A DNA stretch of 64,000 nt. It comes from Streptomyces thinghirensis. Lineage in GTDB: Bacteria > Actinomycetota > Actinomycetia > Streptomycetales > Streptomycetaceae. Below the pieces are notes generated by a model that was given only the letters and a program-made list of their open reading frames with translations, was not told the DNA's origin and ran no database searches. Shown here piece after piece: positions 10,748-20,896 of the stretch. Position numbers and translations under genes: made by a program. The stretch lies in contig JAKFGP010000032.1 of assembly GCA_021502835.1 (NCBI GenBank), positions 1 to 64,000 of the forward strand. The letters run 5' to 3'. The stretch's first letter is position 1, and every line of letters begins with the position of its first letter.

Positions 10748-13397
10748 ATGGATCTTCGACTGCCCCGCGTGCGAGGGCCGCTACGGGGGCCGCGGCGGAT
10801 GCTCGCCGCCGCGGCCGCCGTCGTCGTACTCGCCGGCGCCGGGACATGGACGGCCGTCGCCGGCGACGACGCGCCCCCGGTGCGACGCGCCGACCGGGTC
10901 ATGGCCGTGGGTGACGGGGTGCGCCTGGACACCTCCTACTTCACCGCGGGCCCCGGCGGCGGCCGCCCGGCCGTCCTGCTCGCGACGGCTTCGGCGGCAG
11001 AAAGGCCGACGTACGGGAGCAGGCGGAGAGCCTCGCACGGGACGGATACGCGGTCCTGACCTGGTCGGCGCGCGGCTTCGGGAAGTCCACGGGGAAGATC
11101 GGACTGAACTCACCGGACGGCGAGGTCGCCGACGTGTCCCGGCTGATCGACTGGCTGGCGAAGCAGCCGCAGATCCGGCTGGACGGGAAGGGCGACCCGC
11201 GTGGTGGGCGTCGCCGGCGGCTCCTACGGCGGCGCGGTCGCGCTGCTGGCCGCCGGGCACGACCAGCGGGTCGACGCCATCGCCCCCGCCATAACGTACT
11301 GGAACCTCTCGGACGCCCTCTTCCCGAACGGCGTCTTCAAGAAGCTGTGGGCCGGCCTCTTCGTCAACCTGGGCGGCGGCTGCGACCAGTTCGAGGACCA
11401 GCTCTGCCGCATGTACCAGGCGGGTCGCCGAGGTCCGGGCAGCCGGACCCGGAGGCCATGGAACTCCTCGACCGACGCAGCCCGCAGGCCGTCGGCGACC
11501 GCATCGACGTGCCCACGCTGCTGATGCAGGGCCAGACCGACTCCTCTTCCCGCTCGGCCAGGCCGACCGGGCCGCGCGAGAGATCCATGCCAACGGCGCC
11601 CCGGTGGCCGTCGACTGGATCTCGGGCGGCCACGACGGCGGCGACATGGGAGACGGACCGGGTCCAGGCCCGCGTCGGCGCGTGGTTCGACCGCTATCTG
11701 AAGGGCGACGAGTCGGCCGGCACCGGCCCCGGCTTCCGCGTCAGCCGCACCCTCGGTTCCGGCAGCGGTGACGGCGAACCCCGCCTGGAGGGCGTGAGCG
11801 CCGACTCCTACCCCGGCCTGGGCGGCGAATTCCGCCCGGTCGAGCTGCGCGGACGCGAGCAGAGCTTCGACAACCCGGCCGGCGCCAGCCCGCCCGCCGT
11901 CTCCGCACTGCCCGGAATCGGCGGCTCCGGCGGTCTGTCCCAGCTCTCCTCGCTCGGACTCGGCGTCTCCTGGACTTCCCCGGCCAGTTCGCCGCCTTCG
12001 AGTCGGCGCCGGTCCGGGAGGACCTGCAGATCACCGGCTCCCGACCGCGACCGTCCACGTGAAGTCCACCCGCGACGAGGCCGTGCTCTTCGCCAAGGTC
12101 TACGACGTCGCCCCCGGCGGCGCCCAGCAGGTGCTCCCTCCCAACTGGTCACACCCATCAGGGTGACGGACGCCGGAGCGGGCAAGGACGTGAGGATCAC
12201 CCCTGCCGGCCGTCGACCACGAGATCGAGAGCGGCCACCGACTGCGCCTGGTCCTGTCCTCCACCGACCTCGGCTACGCCTCACCGGCCGCCCCCGCCAC
12301 GTACACCGTCTCCCTCAAGGGCGACCTGAAGGTGCCGACGGCACTCGGCGGCACCGGACAGGTGGCCGGGCTGCCCGCCTGGGTCTGGTGGGCGCCCCTC
12401 GCGAGGCCGCCGTCGCCGCGGTCCTGCTGCTGACCGCCCGCCGCCGCACCACGGCCCCGCCGCCCGACCCCGCGCTGGCCGAGGTACCGCTCCAGATCAC
12501 GGACCTCAGCAAGCGGTACGCCAAGTCCACCGACCGGTACGCCGTCCGGGACCTGTCGTTCCGGGTCGAGAAGGGCCAGGTACTGGGCCTGCTCGGGCCG
12601 AACGGCGCGGGCAAGACGACGACCCTGCGCATGCTGATGGGCCTGATCGCGCCCGACGGCGGCGACATCCGCGTCTTCGGCCACGCCATCGCGCCCGGCG
12701 CACCCGTGCTCTCCCGCGTCGGCGCCTTCGTCGAGGGCGCGGGCTTCCCTGCCGCACCTGTCCGGCCGCGAGAACCTGGAGCTGTACTGGCGGGCCACCG
12801 GCCGCCCGCCCGAGGACGCCCACCTCGACGAGGCCCTGGAGATCGCCGGCCTCGGTGACGCGCTCGCCCGCGCGGTGCGCACCTACTCTCAGGGCATGCG
12901 CCAGCACCTCGCCATCGCCCAGGCCATGCTGGGCCTGCCCGACCTGCTGATCCTGGACGAGCCGAACCAATGGACTGGACCCGCCGCAGATCCGCGAGAT
13001 GCGCGAGGTGATGATCCGCTACGCGGCGGCCGGCCGCACGGTGATCGTCTCCAGCCACCTGCTGGCCGAGGTCGAGCAGACCTGCACCCACCTGGTCGTC
13101 ATGGACCACGGCAGGCTCGTCCAGGCCGGTCCGGTCGGCGAGATCGTCGGCTCCGGCGACACGCTGCTCGTGGGCACCTCCGCGCGTGGACGCGCCCTCG
13201 TCGAGAAGGTCGCCGCCCTGCCGGGCGTGGCCTCCGCGGCCGCCACCGACGGCGGTCTGCTGGTCCGGCTCGACAGCGGGGGAGCGGCCCGGGACCTGAT
13301 CGCCGAACTCGTACGCCTGGACGTGCCCGTGGAGTCGGTGGGCCCCCACCGGCGCCTCGAGGACGCCTTCCTCACCCTGATCGGAGACCCGGCATGA
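10748..13397 (+). CDS. Fusion of CocE/X-Pro-peptidase-like hydrolase with ABC-transporter ATPase
   Basis: About 880 residues with two unrelated parts. An N-terminal signal or anchor helix ([17 protein letters not shown]) leads to an alpha/beta-hydrolase: [20 protein letters not shown], then the nucleophile elbow [15 protein letters not shown] (Ser near 11224), an acid/His region with SGGHDGGDM, and a PepX-C-like beta domain ([19 protein letters not shown]). A second hydrophobic helix ([12 protein letters not shown]) near 12375 precedes an ABC ATPase: Walker [14 protein letters not shown], signature [13 protein letters not shown], Walker B LLILDEP, and HLLAEVEQ. Indels lie near 11003, 11205, 11430, 12760 and 12970, among others. 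The layout implies an extracytoplasmic hydrolase tethered to a cytoplasmic ATPase. It overlaps the permease gene by an ATGA. Confidence 0.85.
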
Positions 13398-14275
13398 GCA
13401 CGCTCGCCGAAGGCGCCGCGCCCGCCGGCCCCCAGGAGGTCGCCGACGGCTACCGCGCGGGCCGCACCCTGCCCGTGCGGGTCGAGCTGGTCCGGCAGCT
13501 GAAGCGGCGCCGCACGCTCGTCATGGGCGGCATCCTGTTCGCCCTGCCGTTCGTCCTGCTCGTCGCCTTCCGGATCGGCGGCGAGCCGGGCGGCGCGAAC
13601 AACCAGATCAGCCTGATGGACTCGGCCACCGCGTCCGGGGCCAACTTCGCCGCGGTGAACCTCTTCGCGTCCGCGGGCTTCCTCCTCGTCGTGCCCGTCG
13701 CCCTGTTCTTCGGGGACACGGTCGCCTCGGAGGCCGGCTGGTCGTCCCTGCGCTACTTGCTCGCGGCGCCGGTGCCCCGCGCCCGCCTGCTCTGGTCCAA
13801 GCTGGTCGTCGCCCTCATCCTCAGCCTGGCCGCGATCGTCCTGCTGCCGCTGGTCGCGCTGGCCGTCGGCTCGGTCGCCTACGGCTGGGGGCCGCTGGAG
13901 CTGCCCACCGGCGGCGGCCTGCCCACCGGCACCGCGGCCGAGCGGCTGGCCATCACGGTGGCGTACGTCTTCGTCTCGCAACTGGTCACCGCCGCCCTGG
14001 CGTTCTGGCTGTCCACCAAGACGGACGCGCCGCTCGGCGCGGTCGGCGGCGCGGTCGGCCTGACCATCATCGGCAACGTCCTGGACGAGGTGACCGCCCT
14101 CGGCGACTGGCGCGACTTCCTGCCCGCGCACTGGCAGTACGCCTGGCTCGACACGGTCCGCCCCGAGCTGGACTGGACCCGCCTGATCCAGGGCACGTCG
14201 CTGTCGGTGACGTACGCGCTCGTGCTGTTCGCCCTGGCCTTCCGGGGGTTCGCCCGCAAGGACATCGTGTCCTAG
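13394..14275 (+). CDS. ABC-2 type permease partner of the fusion protein
   Basis: Integral membrane permease of 293 residues and one of the few genes here with an intact frame. It starts in the ATGA overlap with the upstream ATPase. A cytoplasmic N-terminus (VRVELVRQLKRRRTLVMGG) precedes about six transmembrane segments, including ILFALPFVLLVAF, LLVVPVALFFGDTVASEAGW, VVALILSLAAIVLLPLVALA, VAYVFVSQLVTAALAFWL and YALVLFALAFRGFARKD. FGDTVASEAGWSSLRYLLAAP is characteristic of ABC-2 permeases. With the ATPase half upstream it should form an exporter. The stop codon TAG is also the apparent target-site copy of the MITE-like element that follows. Confidence 0.9.
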   Translation: MSTLAEGAAPAGPQEVADGYRAGRTLPVRVELVRQLKRRRTLVMGGILFALPFVLLVAFRIGGEPGGANNQISLMDSATASGANFAAVNLFASAGFLLVVPVALFFGDTVASEAGWSSLRYLLAAPVPRARLLWSKLVVALILSLAAIVLLPLVALAVGSVAYGWGPLELPTGGGLPTGTAAERLAITVAYVFVSQLVTAALAFWLSTKTDAPLGAVGGAVGLTIIGNVLDEVTALGDWRDFLPAHWQYAWLDTVRPELDWTRLIQGTSLSVTYALVLFALAFRGFARKDIVS

Positions 14276-14468
14276 GGCCTGTCTGACAATTCCCGCCTGC
14301 CTCGCGACGCCATGCACGCACTCTCGCCGCACCGGGCGCAGAGCCGAGTACATCCAGTACGAGGCTCTCGCCGGCACTCCCCCAGCCTCCGGCCGGGGGA
14401 CCCCCAGAGCACGCACCTGACGCCGCGAGGTCGCCCTCCCGGGCGACGACGGAAGTGTCAGACAGGCC
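14276..14468. mobile_element. MITE-like element with terminal inverted repeats
   Basis: A 193-bp non-coding element. The left end GGCCTGTCTGACAATTCC matches the reverse complement of the right end GGAAGTGTCAGACAGGCC except at one position. It is flanked by TAG at 14273-14275 and TAG at 14469-14471, a likely 3-bp target duplication (or CTAG). The interior has a hairpin CCCCC/GGGGG near 14380-14405 of a type frequent between Streptomyces genes. It carries no transposase, so it would need mobilising in trans, perhaps by an IS5-group element. Confidence 0.75.
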
Positions 14469-14666
14469 TAGCGACCGGGGCCCGGAGGGCGGGGACTTGG
14501 GCCCCGAGACCTCGCCCGGGTCACCGGAGGGATCACCCACCGGTCTCGACGGCCCGCCGCCGTGCCCACTTCGAGACGCACCCGTAACGCCCCGTGCCGC
14601 ACGTTCCGCCCCGCCGCGCCGTCACAGTCACGTACACCGGCGTCAACGGGACCAGGGGCACGGAAG

Positions 14667-16240
14667 ATGAAGCGGTACCGGACACGAAGGCCGATCGGCG
14701 CGCTGCTCGCGCTCGCGGCGGCGGGCGGCCTGCTGCTCACCGGCTGCACGGGCGGGGGCGACGCGGATCAGGGGACGAAGGAGTCCGCGGCCGACTCCCG
14801 GGGCGACTCGGCCCCGATGCCCGCGCCCGACCGGCCCAGGGGCGAGGGCGAACAGCGCTACGACGGCGGCACGGCGACCGGGGAAGCCGGGGACACCGAG
14901 GGCTCCCCGAGATCGCCCCGGATCCCGACCACCTCTCCACCTTCGCCCTGGACGTCGACACCGCCTCCTACGGCTGCGCCCGCCGCACCCTCTCCGAGGG
15001 CCGGCTGCCCGACCCGTCGACGGTCCGGCCCGAGGAGTTCGTCAACAGCTTCCGCCAGGACTACGACCGCCCCGACGGCGACGGCTTCACGGTGACCGTG
15101 GACGGCGCCCGCACCGACGAGGAGGACTGGTCACTGGTCCGCGTGGGTTTGGCCACGCGGAGCGCCGAGCAGGAGGGCGAACGCCCGCCCGCCGCCCTCA
15201 CGTTCGTCATCGATCATCTCCGGCTCCATGGCCGAACCCGGCCGGTTCGACCTCGCCAAGGAGTCCTCGGCACGATGACCGACCGCCTGCGCGACGACGA
15301 CTCGGTCGCGATCGTCACCTTCAGCGACGAGGCCGAGACCGTGTTGCCGATGACCCGGCTCGGCGACCGCCGCGCCGGGTCCACGACACCATCGACAGCC
15401 TGGAGCCGACCGACTCCACCAACCTCGGCGCGGGCGTCGAGACCGGCTACGACACCGCCGTCGAAGGCCGCCGCGAGGGCGCCACCAACCGCGTCGTCCT
15501 CGTCTCCGACGCCCTCGCCAACACCGGCGACACCGACGCGGACGCCATCCTCGAACGCATCGCGGACGAGCGCCGCGAGCACGGCATCACCCTCTTCGGC
15601 GTCGGCGTCGGCAGCGACTACGGCGACGCCCTGATGGAACGCCTCGCCGACAAGGGCGACGGCCACACCGCGTACGTGTCGGACACCGAGGACGCCCGCG
15701 AGGTCTTCAGCGAGCAACCCCGCGCCACATCGAGCTGACCGCCCGCGACGCCAAGGCCCAGGTCGCCTTCGACCCCGGAGACGGTCGCCGAGTTCCGTCT
15801 CGTCGGCTACGACAACCGACAGGTCGCCGACGAGGACTTCCGCGACGACCGCGTCGACGGCGGCGAGGTCGGCCCCGGCCACACGGTCTACCGGCCCTGT
15901 ACGCCGTCCGCGTCCGGCCCGGCGCCGACGGCCACCTAGCCACGGCCACCGTCCGCTGGCTCGACCCCCGCACCCGCGCCCCGCGAGGAGTCCGGCGACG
16001 TGGAGACCGGCGCCCTCGCCGACTCGGTCTGGGGCGCGGACCGCGGCCTGCGGGTCACGGCGGCGGCCGCCTACTTTCGCCGACGCGCTGCGCGCCCCGT
16101 ACGACGACGGCGGCGCCCTGCCCGGCGCACCGCGCCTCGGCGAACTCGCCGAACGTGCCGACGCGCTGGCCGACCGCACGGAGGACCCGGACGTCGGGCA
16201 GCTCGCCGAGGCGGTCCGGCAGGCCGACCGGCTGACCTGA
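14667..16240 (+). CDS. von Willebrand factor A-domain lipoprotein (YfbK-like)
   Basis: Secreted lipoprotein of about 524 residues. The signal peptide RRPIGALLALAAAGGLLLTG ends in the lipobox LTGC, followed by a Gly/Asp-rich linker. A domain with DHLSTFALDVDTASYGCARR and SEGRLPDPSTVRPEEFVNSF is typical of YfbK/YfbL-type proteins. A VWA domain follows, with MIDAS residues FVIDISGSM (after repair near 15215) and RVVLVSDALANTGDTDADA. A C-terminal beta domain contains TVRWLDPRTR. At least six indels occur. It probably binds a partner through a divalent metal, but no ligand is evident. The neighbouring MITE separates it from the ABC operon, so it is likely transcribed alone. Confidence 0.85.
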
Positions 16241-16250
16241 GCCGCCCCCG

Positions 16251-16294
16251 TTGACCCCTTACGCACAAGTAAGTTTACTCTCAAGTAAGTAACG
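16251..16294 (+). promoter_or_regulatory. Promoter with AAGTAAGT direct repeats before fadD
   Basis: TTGACC at 16251-16256, a 17-bp spacer and TTTACT at 16274-16279. The -10 is flanked by two direct copies of AAGTAAGT, at 16267-16274 and 16283-16290. A regulator bound there would cover the promoter, as TetR-family lipid regulators do. Confidence 0.6.
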
Positions 16295-16339
16295 GGAAGA
16301 GGCAGCACAACCCGCTCCGATCCGCGACCGGGAGCCGAC

Positions 16340-18273
16340 ATGGGCGTACGCAGGGACCTGAAACGGGCGAAACAGCGCGGCGACCTGGCGTCCCGCACCC
16401 GGACCGAAACGGTCCGGGACGCGGACGGCACCGTCCGCGAGGCCCGCACCGCGCCCCTCGCGCCCCCGCCCCCACCACCGGCAGCACCGCCGACATCCCG
16501 TTCACCAACGCGGCCGAGGCCCCCGACGCGGTGGTCCTGCGCCGCGAGGTGAACGGCGTCTGGCGGCCCGTCACGGCGGCGGAGTTCGCCCACGAGGTGA
16601 CCGCCGTGGCCAAGGGCCTGATCGCCGCCGGCCTGGAACCCGGCGGGCGGGTCGCCGTCATGTCCCGTACCCGCTACGAGTGGACGGTCCTGGACTTCGC
16701 GATCTGGGCGGCCGGCGGCCAGACCGTCCCCGTCTACGCCACCTCCTCCGCCGACCAGGTCGAATGGATCGTCCGCGACTCCGGCGCCCGCCACGTCGTC
16801 ACCGAGACCGCCGCCAACACCGCCACCGTCCTGGCCGGCACCGCCGACCACCCCGAGGGCCCGCGCGCCTGGGAACTCGACGCCGACGCGCTCGCCGACC
16901 TCACCGCCCTCGGCAGGGGCGTGAGCGACGAGGAGGTCACCAAGCGCCGCACCGCCCTGACCCCGGACACGGTGGCGACCCTCTGCTACACCTCCGGCAC
17001 CACCGGACGCCCCAAGGGCTGCGTCCTCACCCACGCCAACCTGCACGCCGAGGCCGCCAACACGGTCGAGCTGCTGCACCCGATCTTCAAGGAGGTCACC
17101 GGCCAGACCGCCTCGACCCTCCTCTTCCCTGCCCCTCGCCCACATCCTCGGCCGCACCATCCAGATCGCCTGTCTGCTGGCCCGCATCGAGATCGGCCAC
17201 TTCCCGAGCATCAAGCCCGACGAGCTGCGCCCCGCGCTGAAGACGTTCCGCCCGACCTTCCTGGTCGGCGTCCCGTACCTCTTCGAGAAGATCCACGACA
17301 CGGGCCGCGCGACCGCCGAGAAGATCGGCGCGGCGCCTCCTTCGACCGCGCCCACCACCTCGCCGTCCGCTTCGGCGTCGCCCACCTGGAGCGTTTCCTC
17401 GGCCGCGGCAAGGGCCCCGGCCCCGCCCTGTGGGCCGGCTGGGCCCTGTACGACCTGCTGGTCTACCGCAGGGTCCGGGCGGAACTGGGTGGCCGGATGC
17501 GCTACGCCATCAGCGGCGGCTCCCCGCTCGACCACGACCTCAACCTGTTCTTCTACGCCGCCGGAATCATGGTCTACGAGGGCTACGGCCTGACCGAGAC
17601 CACCGCCGCCGCCACCGTCATCCCGCCGCTCGGCCCCCGCCCCGGCACCGTCGGCCCGCCGATCCCCGGCACATCCGTCCGCATCGCCGACGACGGCGAG
17701 GTGCTCATCAAGGGCGGCATCGTCTTCGGCGCCTACCGGAACAACCCGGAGGCCACCGCCGCCGCCCTCACCGACGGCTGGTTCGCCACCGGCGACCTCG
17801 GCTGCCTCGACGCCGACGGCTACCTCACCATCACCGGCCGCAAGAAGGACCTCCTGGTCACCTCCGGCGGCAGCGAACGTCTCCCCGGCCGTCCTGGAGG
17901 ACCGCCTGCGCAGCCGCCCGCCCGTCGCCCAGTGCCTCGTCGTCGGCGACAACCGCCCCTTCGTCGCCGCCCTGGTCACCCTCGACCCGGACGCCGTCGC
18001 CCACTGGCTGTCGGTCCGGGGGGCTGCCCGCCGACACCCCGATGTCCGAGGTCGTACGGGACGAGCGGATCCACGCCGAGGTCCAGAAGGCCGTCGACCA
18101 CGCCAACGCGGCCGTCTCCCGGGCCGAGTCGATCCGCGCCTTCCGGCTCGTCGAGGGCGAGTTCACCGAGGAGAACGGGCTGCTGGACCCCGTCGCTGAA
18201 GGTGAAACGGCACGCGGCGGTGGCGGCGTACGCGGACGAGATCGAGGCGCTCTACGCGGCGCCGGGGAGCTGA
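16340..18273 (+). CDS. fadD: Long-chain fatty-acid-CoA ligase (AMP-forming)
   Basis: Activates fatty acids to acyl-CoA through an acyl-adenylate. The repaired protein is about 645 residues. The AMP-binding P-loop is LCYTSGTTGRPKGCVLTHAN. LPLAHILGRTIQIACLLARI and TFRPTFLVGVPYLFEKIHDT are typical of the long-chain FadD15 branch. VYEGYGLTETTAAATV is the adenylation motif, and TDGWFATGDLGCLDADGYL with ITGRKKDLLVTSGG marks the hinge. The C-terminal acetylation-type lysine motif is recovered as SLKVKR after repair near 18192. Indels lie near 16465, 17130, 17333, 17876, 18020 and 18192. A strong terminator follows. Confidence 0.92.
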
Positions 18274-18296
18274 GCGGGACGGCGAGGGCATGCGAA

Positions 18297-18333
18297 AGGG
18301 GCGGACCGCCGATGCGCTCGGCGGCCCGCCCCT
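18297..18333. terminator. Terminator between fadD and rdlB
   Basis: AGGGGCGG then CCGCCGA pairs with TCGGCGG then CCGCCCCT around a 5-nt loop, with one mismatch. It sits between convergent fadD and rdlB and ends ten bases before the rdlB stop. Confidence 0.8.
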
Positions 18334-18342
18334 CGGCCGATG

Positions 18343-18735
18343 TCAGCCCTCGCCGTTGGAGGACAGGATCGAGACGTCCTCCGGGAGGTGCGCCAGCGCG
18401 CCGTCGCGCTTGCTCTGCGTGGAGTTCTCGGCGCACTGCTGGGTCAGTTCGTCCGACAGGATCGGGACGTCCTGGATCGGCACGAGGCCGATGACGCTGA
18501 CCGGGATGTCGCTGACCGCGATGCATGGCTTGTTGAACGAACCCTGGATGAGCGCCATCTGCGGGCTCATGTTGCCGTGGGTCGCCGAGTTGCCGAAGTA
18601 CTGCGAGGCGCCGTTTCCGTTGGCTGAGACGGGCCCGCTGTCGTCGCCGATCGCCATCGCCTGCGGTGCCGCGGCAGCGGAGGCGCCCATGACGGAGGCG
18701 GCGATCGCCGCGTAGGCAACTACCTTCTTGATCAC
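18343..18735 (-). CDS. rdlB: Rodlin RdlB
   Basis: Secreted structural protein that helps organise chaplin fibrils into the rodlet layer of aerial hyphae and spores. It is 130 residues with an intact frame. The signal peptide [20 protein letters not shown] is cleaved around APQAMA. The mature part has [55 protein letters not shown] and the terminal [10 protein letters not shown], all diagnostic of rodlins. Two cysteines are present. The GTG start at 18735 has AAGGA eight bases upstream. It is divergent from rdlA. I name it RdlB because its partner is the one adjacent to chpD, as I recall for S. coelicolor. Confidence 0.93.
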   Translation of the reverse strand: MIKKVVAYAAIAASVMGASAAAAPQAMAIGDDSGPVSANGNGASQYFGNSATHGNMSPQMALIQGSFNKPCIAVSDIPVSVIGLVPIQDVPILSDELTQQCAENSTQSKRDGALAHLPEDVSILSSNGEG

Positions 18736-18778
18736 TGGCCAGTCCTTTCTGGAAACCCCGTCCACCGGAGCGCTCTGG

Positions 18779-18806
18779 TCAACTCCATGGGTGCAGCCGG
18801 GTTTCT
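18779..18806 (-). promoter_or_regulatory. Sigma-BldN-like promoter of rdlB
   Basis: Read on the minus strand: AGAAAC, 16 bp, AGTTGA. Against the sigma-BldN consensus CGTAAC-N16-CGTTGA this is 4/6 and 5/6. It lies about 45 bp upstream of the rdlB start. Confidence 0.5.
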
Positions 18807-18923
18807 CCCGTTCACTCCGACGGCGGACAACGGGAAATGTGTGCGGGTCGGCGCTTCCTCGTGAATTCCTGCAGCTTTTTCAGGGATTTAGAGATCCCGT
18901 GCGCGGCCAACCGGGTGAACGCC

Positions 18924-18951
18924 CGCAACCAATCACTCCGCACCGGGTTGA
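18924..18951 (+). promoter_or_regulatory. Sigma-BldN-like promoter of rdlA
   Basis: CGCAAC at 18924-18929, exactly 16 bp, then GGTTGA at 18946-18951: five of six matches to each half of CGTAAC-N16-CGTTGA. It lies 45 bp upstream of the rdlA start. Confidence 0.65.
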
Positions 18952-18995
18952 TGAGGCCGTAGGACAGTGCGTCGCTACGACGAAAGGAACGCGAA

Positions 18996-19389
18996 GTGCT
19001 CAAGAAGGCAATGGTCGCCGCGGCGGCTGCCGCTTCTGTGATCGGCATGTCCGCTGCTGCCGCGCCCCAGGCCCCTGGCCATCGGGGACGACAACGGGCC
19101 GGCCGTGGCCAGCGGCAACGGCGCCTCGTCGTCGTTCGGCAACTCGGCGACCGACGGCGACATGAGCCCGCAGCTGTCGCTGGTCGAGGGCACGCTGAAC
19201 AAGCCGTGCGTCGGCCTCGAGGACATCAACGTCGCCGTCATCAACATCGTGCCGATCCAGGACGTGCCGATCCTGTCGGACGACCTGGCCCAGCAGTGCG
19301 CGGACAACTCCACGCAGGCCAAGCGGGACGGTGCGATCTCGCACGTCCTGGAGGACCTGGCGGTGCTGTCGGCGAACGGCGAGGGCTGA
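18996..19389 (+). CDS. rdlA: Rodlin RdlA
   Basis: Second rodlin, about 130 residues after removing one inserted C near 19073. The signal peptide [20 protein letters not shown] is followed by APQA, then [60 protein letters not shown] and a terminal VLSANGEG. The GTG start at 18996 follows GAAAGGAA. The paralogue rdlB lies head to head 260 bp away, and the shared region carries a BldN-like promoter on each strand. It acts outside the cell with the chaplins encoded just downstream. Confidence 0.93.
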
Positions 19390-19677
19390 GCCCTATCCCG
19401 CCCAGACCGGGCGGCCCGCTGACTTCCCCGTGGGCCGCCCGGTCACATCCGGTCGGGATTCTCGCCGGGCGAGCGGAATGACGTCGTCGCTCTCCTGGAG
19501 GTACGGCCGTACCAGATCGTGAGGCATACGGGTGAATTTCTCGGGCCCCCACGTTCGGTAGTTTCTCCGGCCGTCAATTCCTTGTTTGCAGGCTGCAGGT
19601 CATGGTGCGAGCCGTCAATGCTGTGCTCGCGCGGCTTCGGCCGTCATTCAGGCATGACCGCAGAGAAGGGAAAGTTC

Positions 19678-19907
19678 ATGAAGAAGAGCGCTGCTGTTGT
19701 CGCGGGCGTGATCATGGCCCTGGGTATGGCCGCCCCGGCCTTCGCCGACGCGGGCGCCGAGGGTGCCGCCGTCGGCTCCCCGGAAGTCCTGTCCGGCAAC
19801 GTGGTCCAGGTTCCCGTTCACGTTCCCCGTCAACGTGTGTGGCAACACCGTGGACGTCATCGCTGCCCTGAACCCCGCGTTCGGCAACGCGTGCGGAGAA
19901 CGACTGA
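19678..19907 (+). CDS. chpD: Short chaplin, ChpD by position
   Basis: Secreted amyloid-forming surfactant that lets aerial hyphae break the water surface. It has about 75 residues: the signal peptide SAAVVAGVIMALGMAAPAFA, then one chaplin domain with GSPEVLSGNVVQVPVHVPVN, VCGNTVDVIAALNPAFGN and C-terminal ACEND. The two cysteines (CGNT and the final Cys) are the disulfide pair of short chaplins. Two insertions, near 19827 and 19895, break the frame, and removing both places the stop TGA at 19905-19907. The ribosome site is AGAAGGG. Its place between rdlA and a long chaplin matches ChpD in S. coelicolor as I recall. Confidence 0.9.
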
Positions 19908-20032
19908 CGTCGTTCCGCACCGACCGGCTGCGTCACGGCCGGCCTTGGCCAACTCGTTTGGTTCAGGGCCGGCTTTTTCCCCTTTCTGCAGCCCGTTCTC
20001 CAGCATCCTCTACCAGCAGGAAGACAACTAGA

Positions 20033-20838
20033 GTGCGACAGACCCTGAGCAGGGGGATGGTCGCGGCAGCCGCCGCGACGGGCATCCTTTCCCTGTGCGG
20101 CAGCCCCGCCCTTGCCGATTCGCATGCGGACGGAGCCGCCAAGAACTCGCCGGGCGTCGCGTCCGGCAACGCCGTCCAGGTGCCGGTCGACGTGCCGGTG
20201 AACGCCTGCGGCAACACCGTCGACGTGGTCGCCGCGCTGAACCCCGCCTTCGGCAACGAGTGCGAGAACAGCTCGGACGAGCAGACCGGCGGCTCCGTGA
20301 AACACGGGGCGCCCCACGGGGACGACGGTACGGACCCGGGCGGCGGGTACGGCGGAGGGGACGGCGAGGACGTCCGCGTCCCGTCCGGTGCCTCCGCGGA
20401 CGGCGCGGCCGTGGGCTCGCCCGGTGTCGGCTCCGGCAACCACGCGCAGGTACCGGTCGACGTGCCGGTGAACCTCTGCGGCAACACCGTCGACGTGATC
20501 GCCGCGCTCAACCCGGTCTTCGGCAACTCCTGCGACAACCAGGCGGAGGAGCCCCGGGCTACGGCGAGGAGGAGCCGCCGCCGCCCACGACGCCGCCGAC
20601 CGACGAGGAGAAGCCGCCGCCCACCGAGGAAGAGGAGCCCCCGCCGTCCGGCGAGGAGGAGCCCCCGCCGCCCGCCGGCGAGAAGGAGACCCCGCCGACC
20701 CCCCAGGTGGGAGCAGCCGCCCGTCCTCGCGGAGACCGGCAGCGAGGCCGCGATGCCGGCTGCGCGGCCGCCGGTGCCGCGCTGATCGCCGGCGGCGCGA
20801 TCCTGTACCGACGGGCCAGCGTCACCTCCCGCCGCTGA
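20033..20838 (+). CDS. chpA: Long chaplin with two chaplin domains and LAETG sorting signal, ChpA by position
   Basis: Cell-wall-anchored chaplin of about 267 residues. A signal peptide (GMVAAAAATGILSLCGSPAL) is followed by chaplin domain 1 (SPGVASGNAVQVPVDVPVN, ACGNTVDVVAALNPAFGNEC), a Gly/Asp linker, and chaplin domain 2 (SPGVGSGNHAQVPVDVPVNL, CGNTVDVIAALNPVFGNSC). A long Glu/Pro-rich spacer follows. The sortase signal has LAETG, a hydrophobic helix (AAGAALIAGGAILY) and a basic tail RRASVTSRR. LAETG is the type cleaved by class E sortases. Indels lie near 20555, 20713 and 20763. The GTG start at 20033 follows AGGAAGA. Anchoring would fix the short chaplins and rodlins to the wall. Confidence 0.9.
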
Positions 20839-20896
20839 CCCCGGCTCCCGCCGCCCCCACGCCCCCCGGCCGACCCCGCACGGTCCGCCGGGGGCG

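Noticed and set aside
15214..17979. A 921-codon open frame on the minus strand
   Set aside because: It lies antisense to the VWA lipoprotein and fadD genes, both supported by family motifs. Its Gly/Arg/Asp-rich composition is the usual GC-skew shadow in Streptomyces.
18736..18995. A third small gene between the rodlins
   Set aside because: Short frames exist on both strands, but none has a signal peptide or rodlin/chaplin motif. The region is explained by divergent promoters and leaders.
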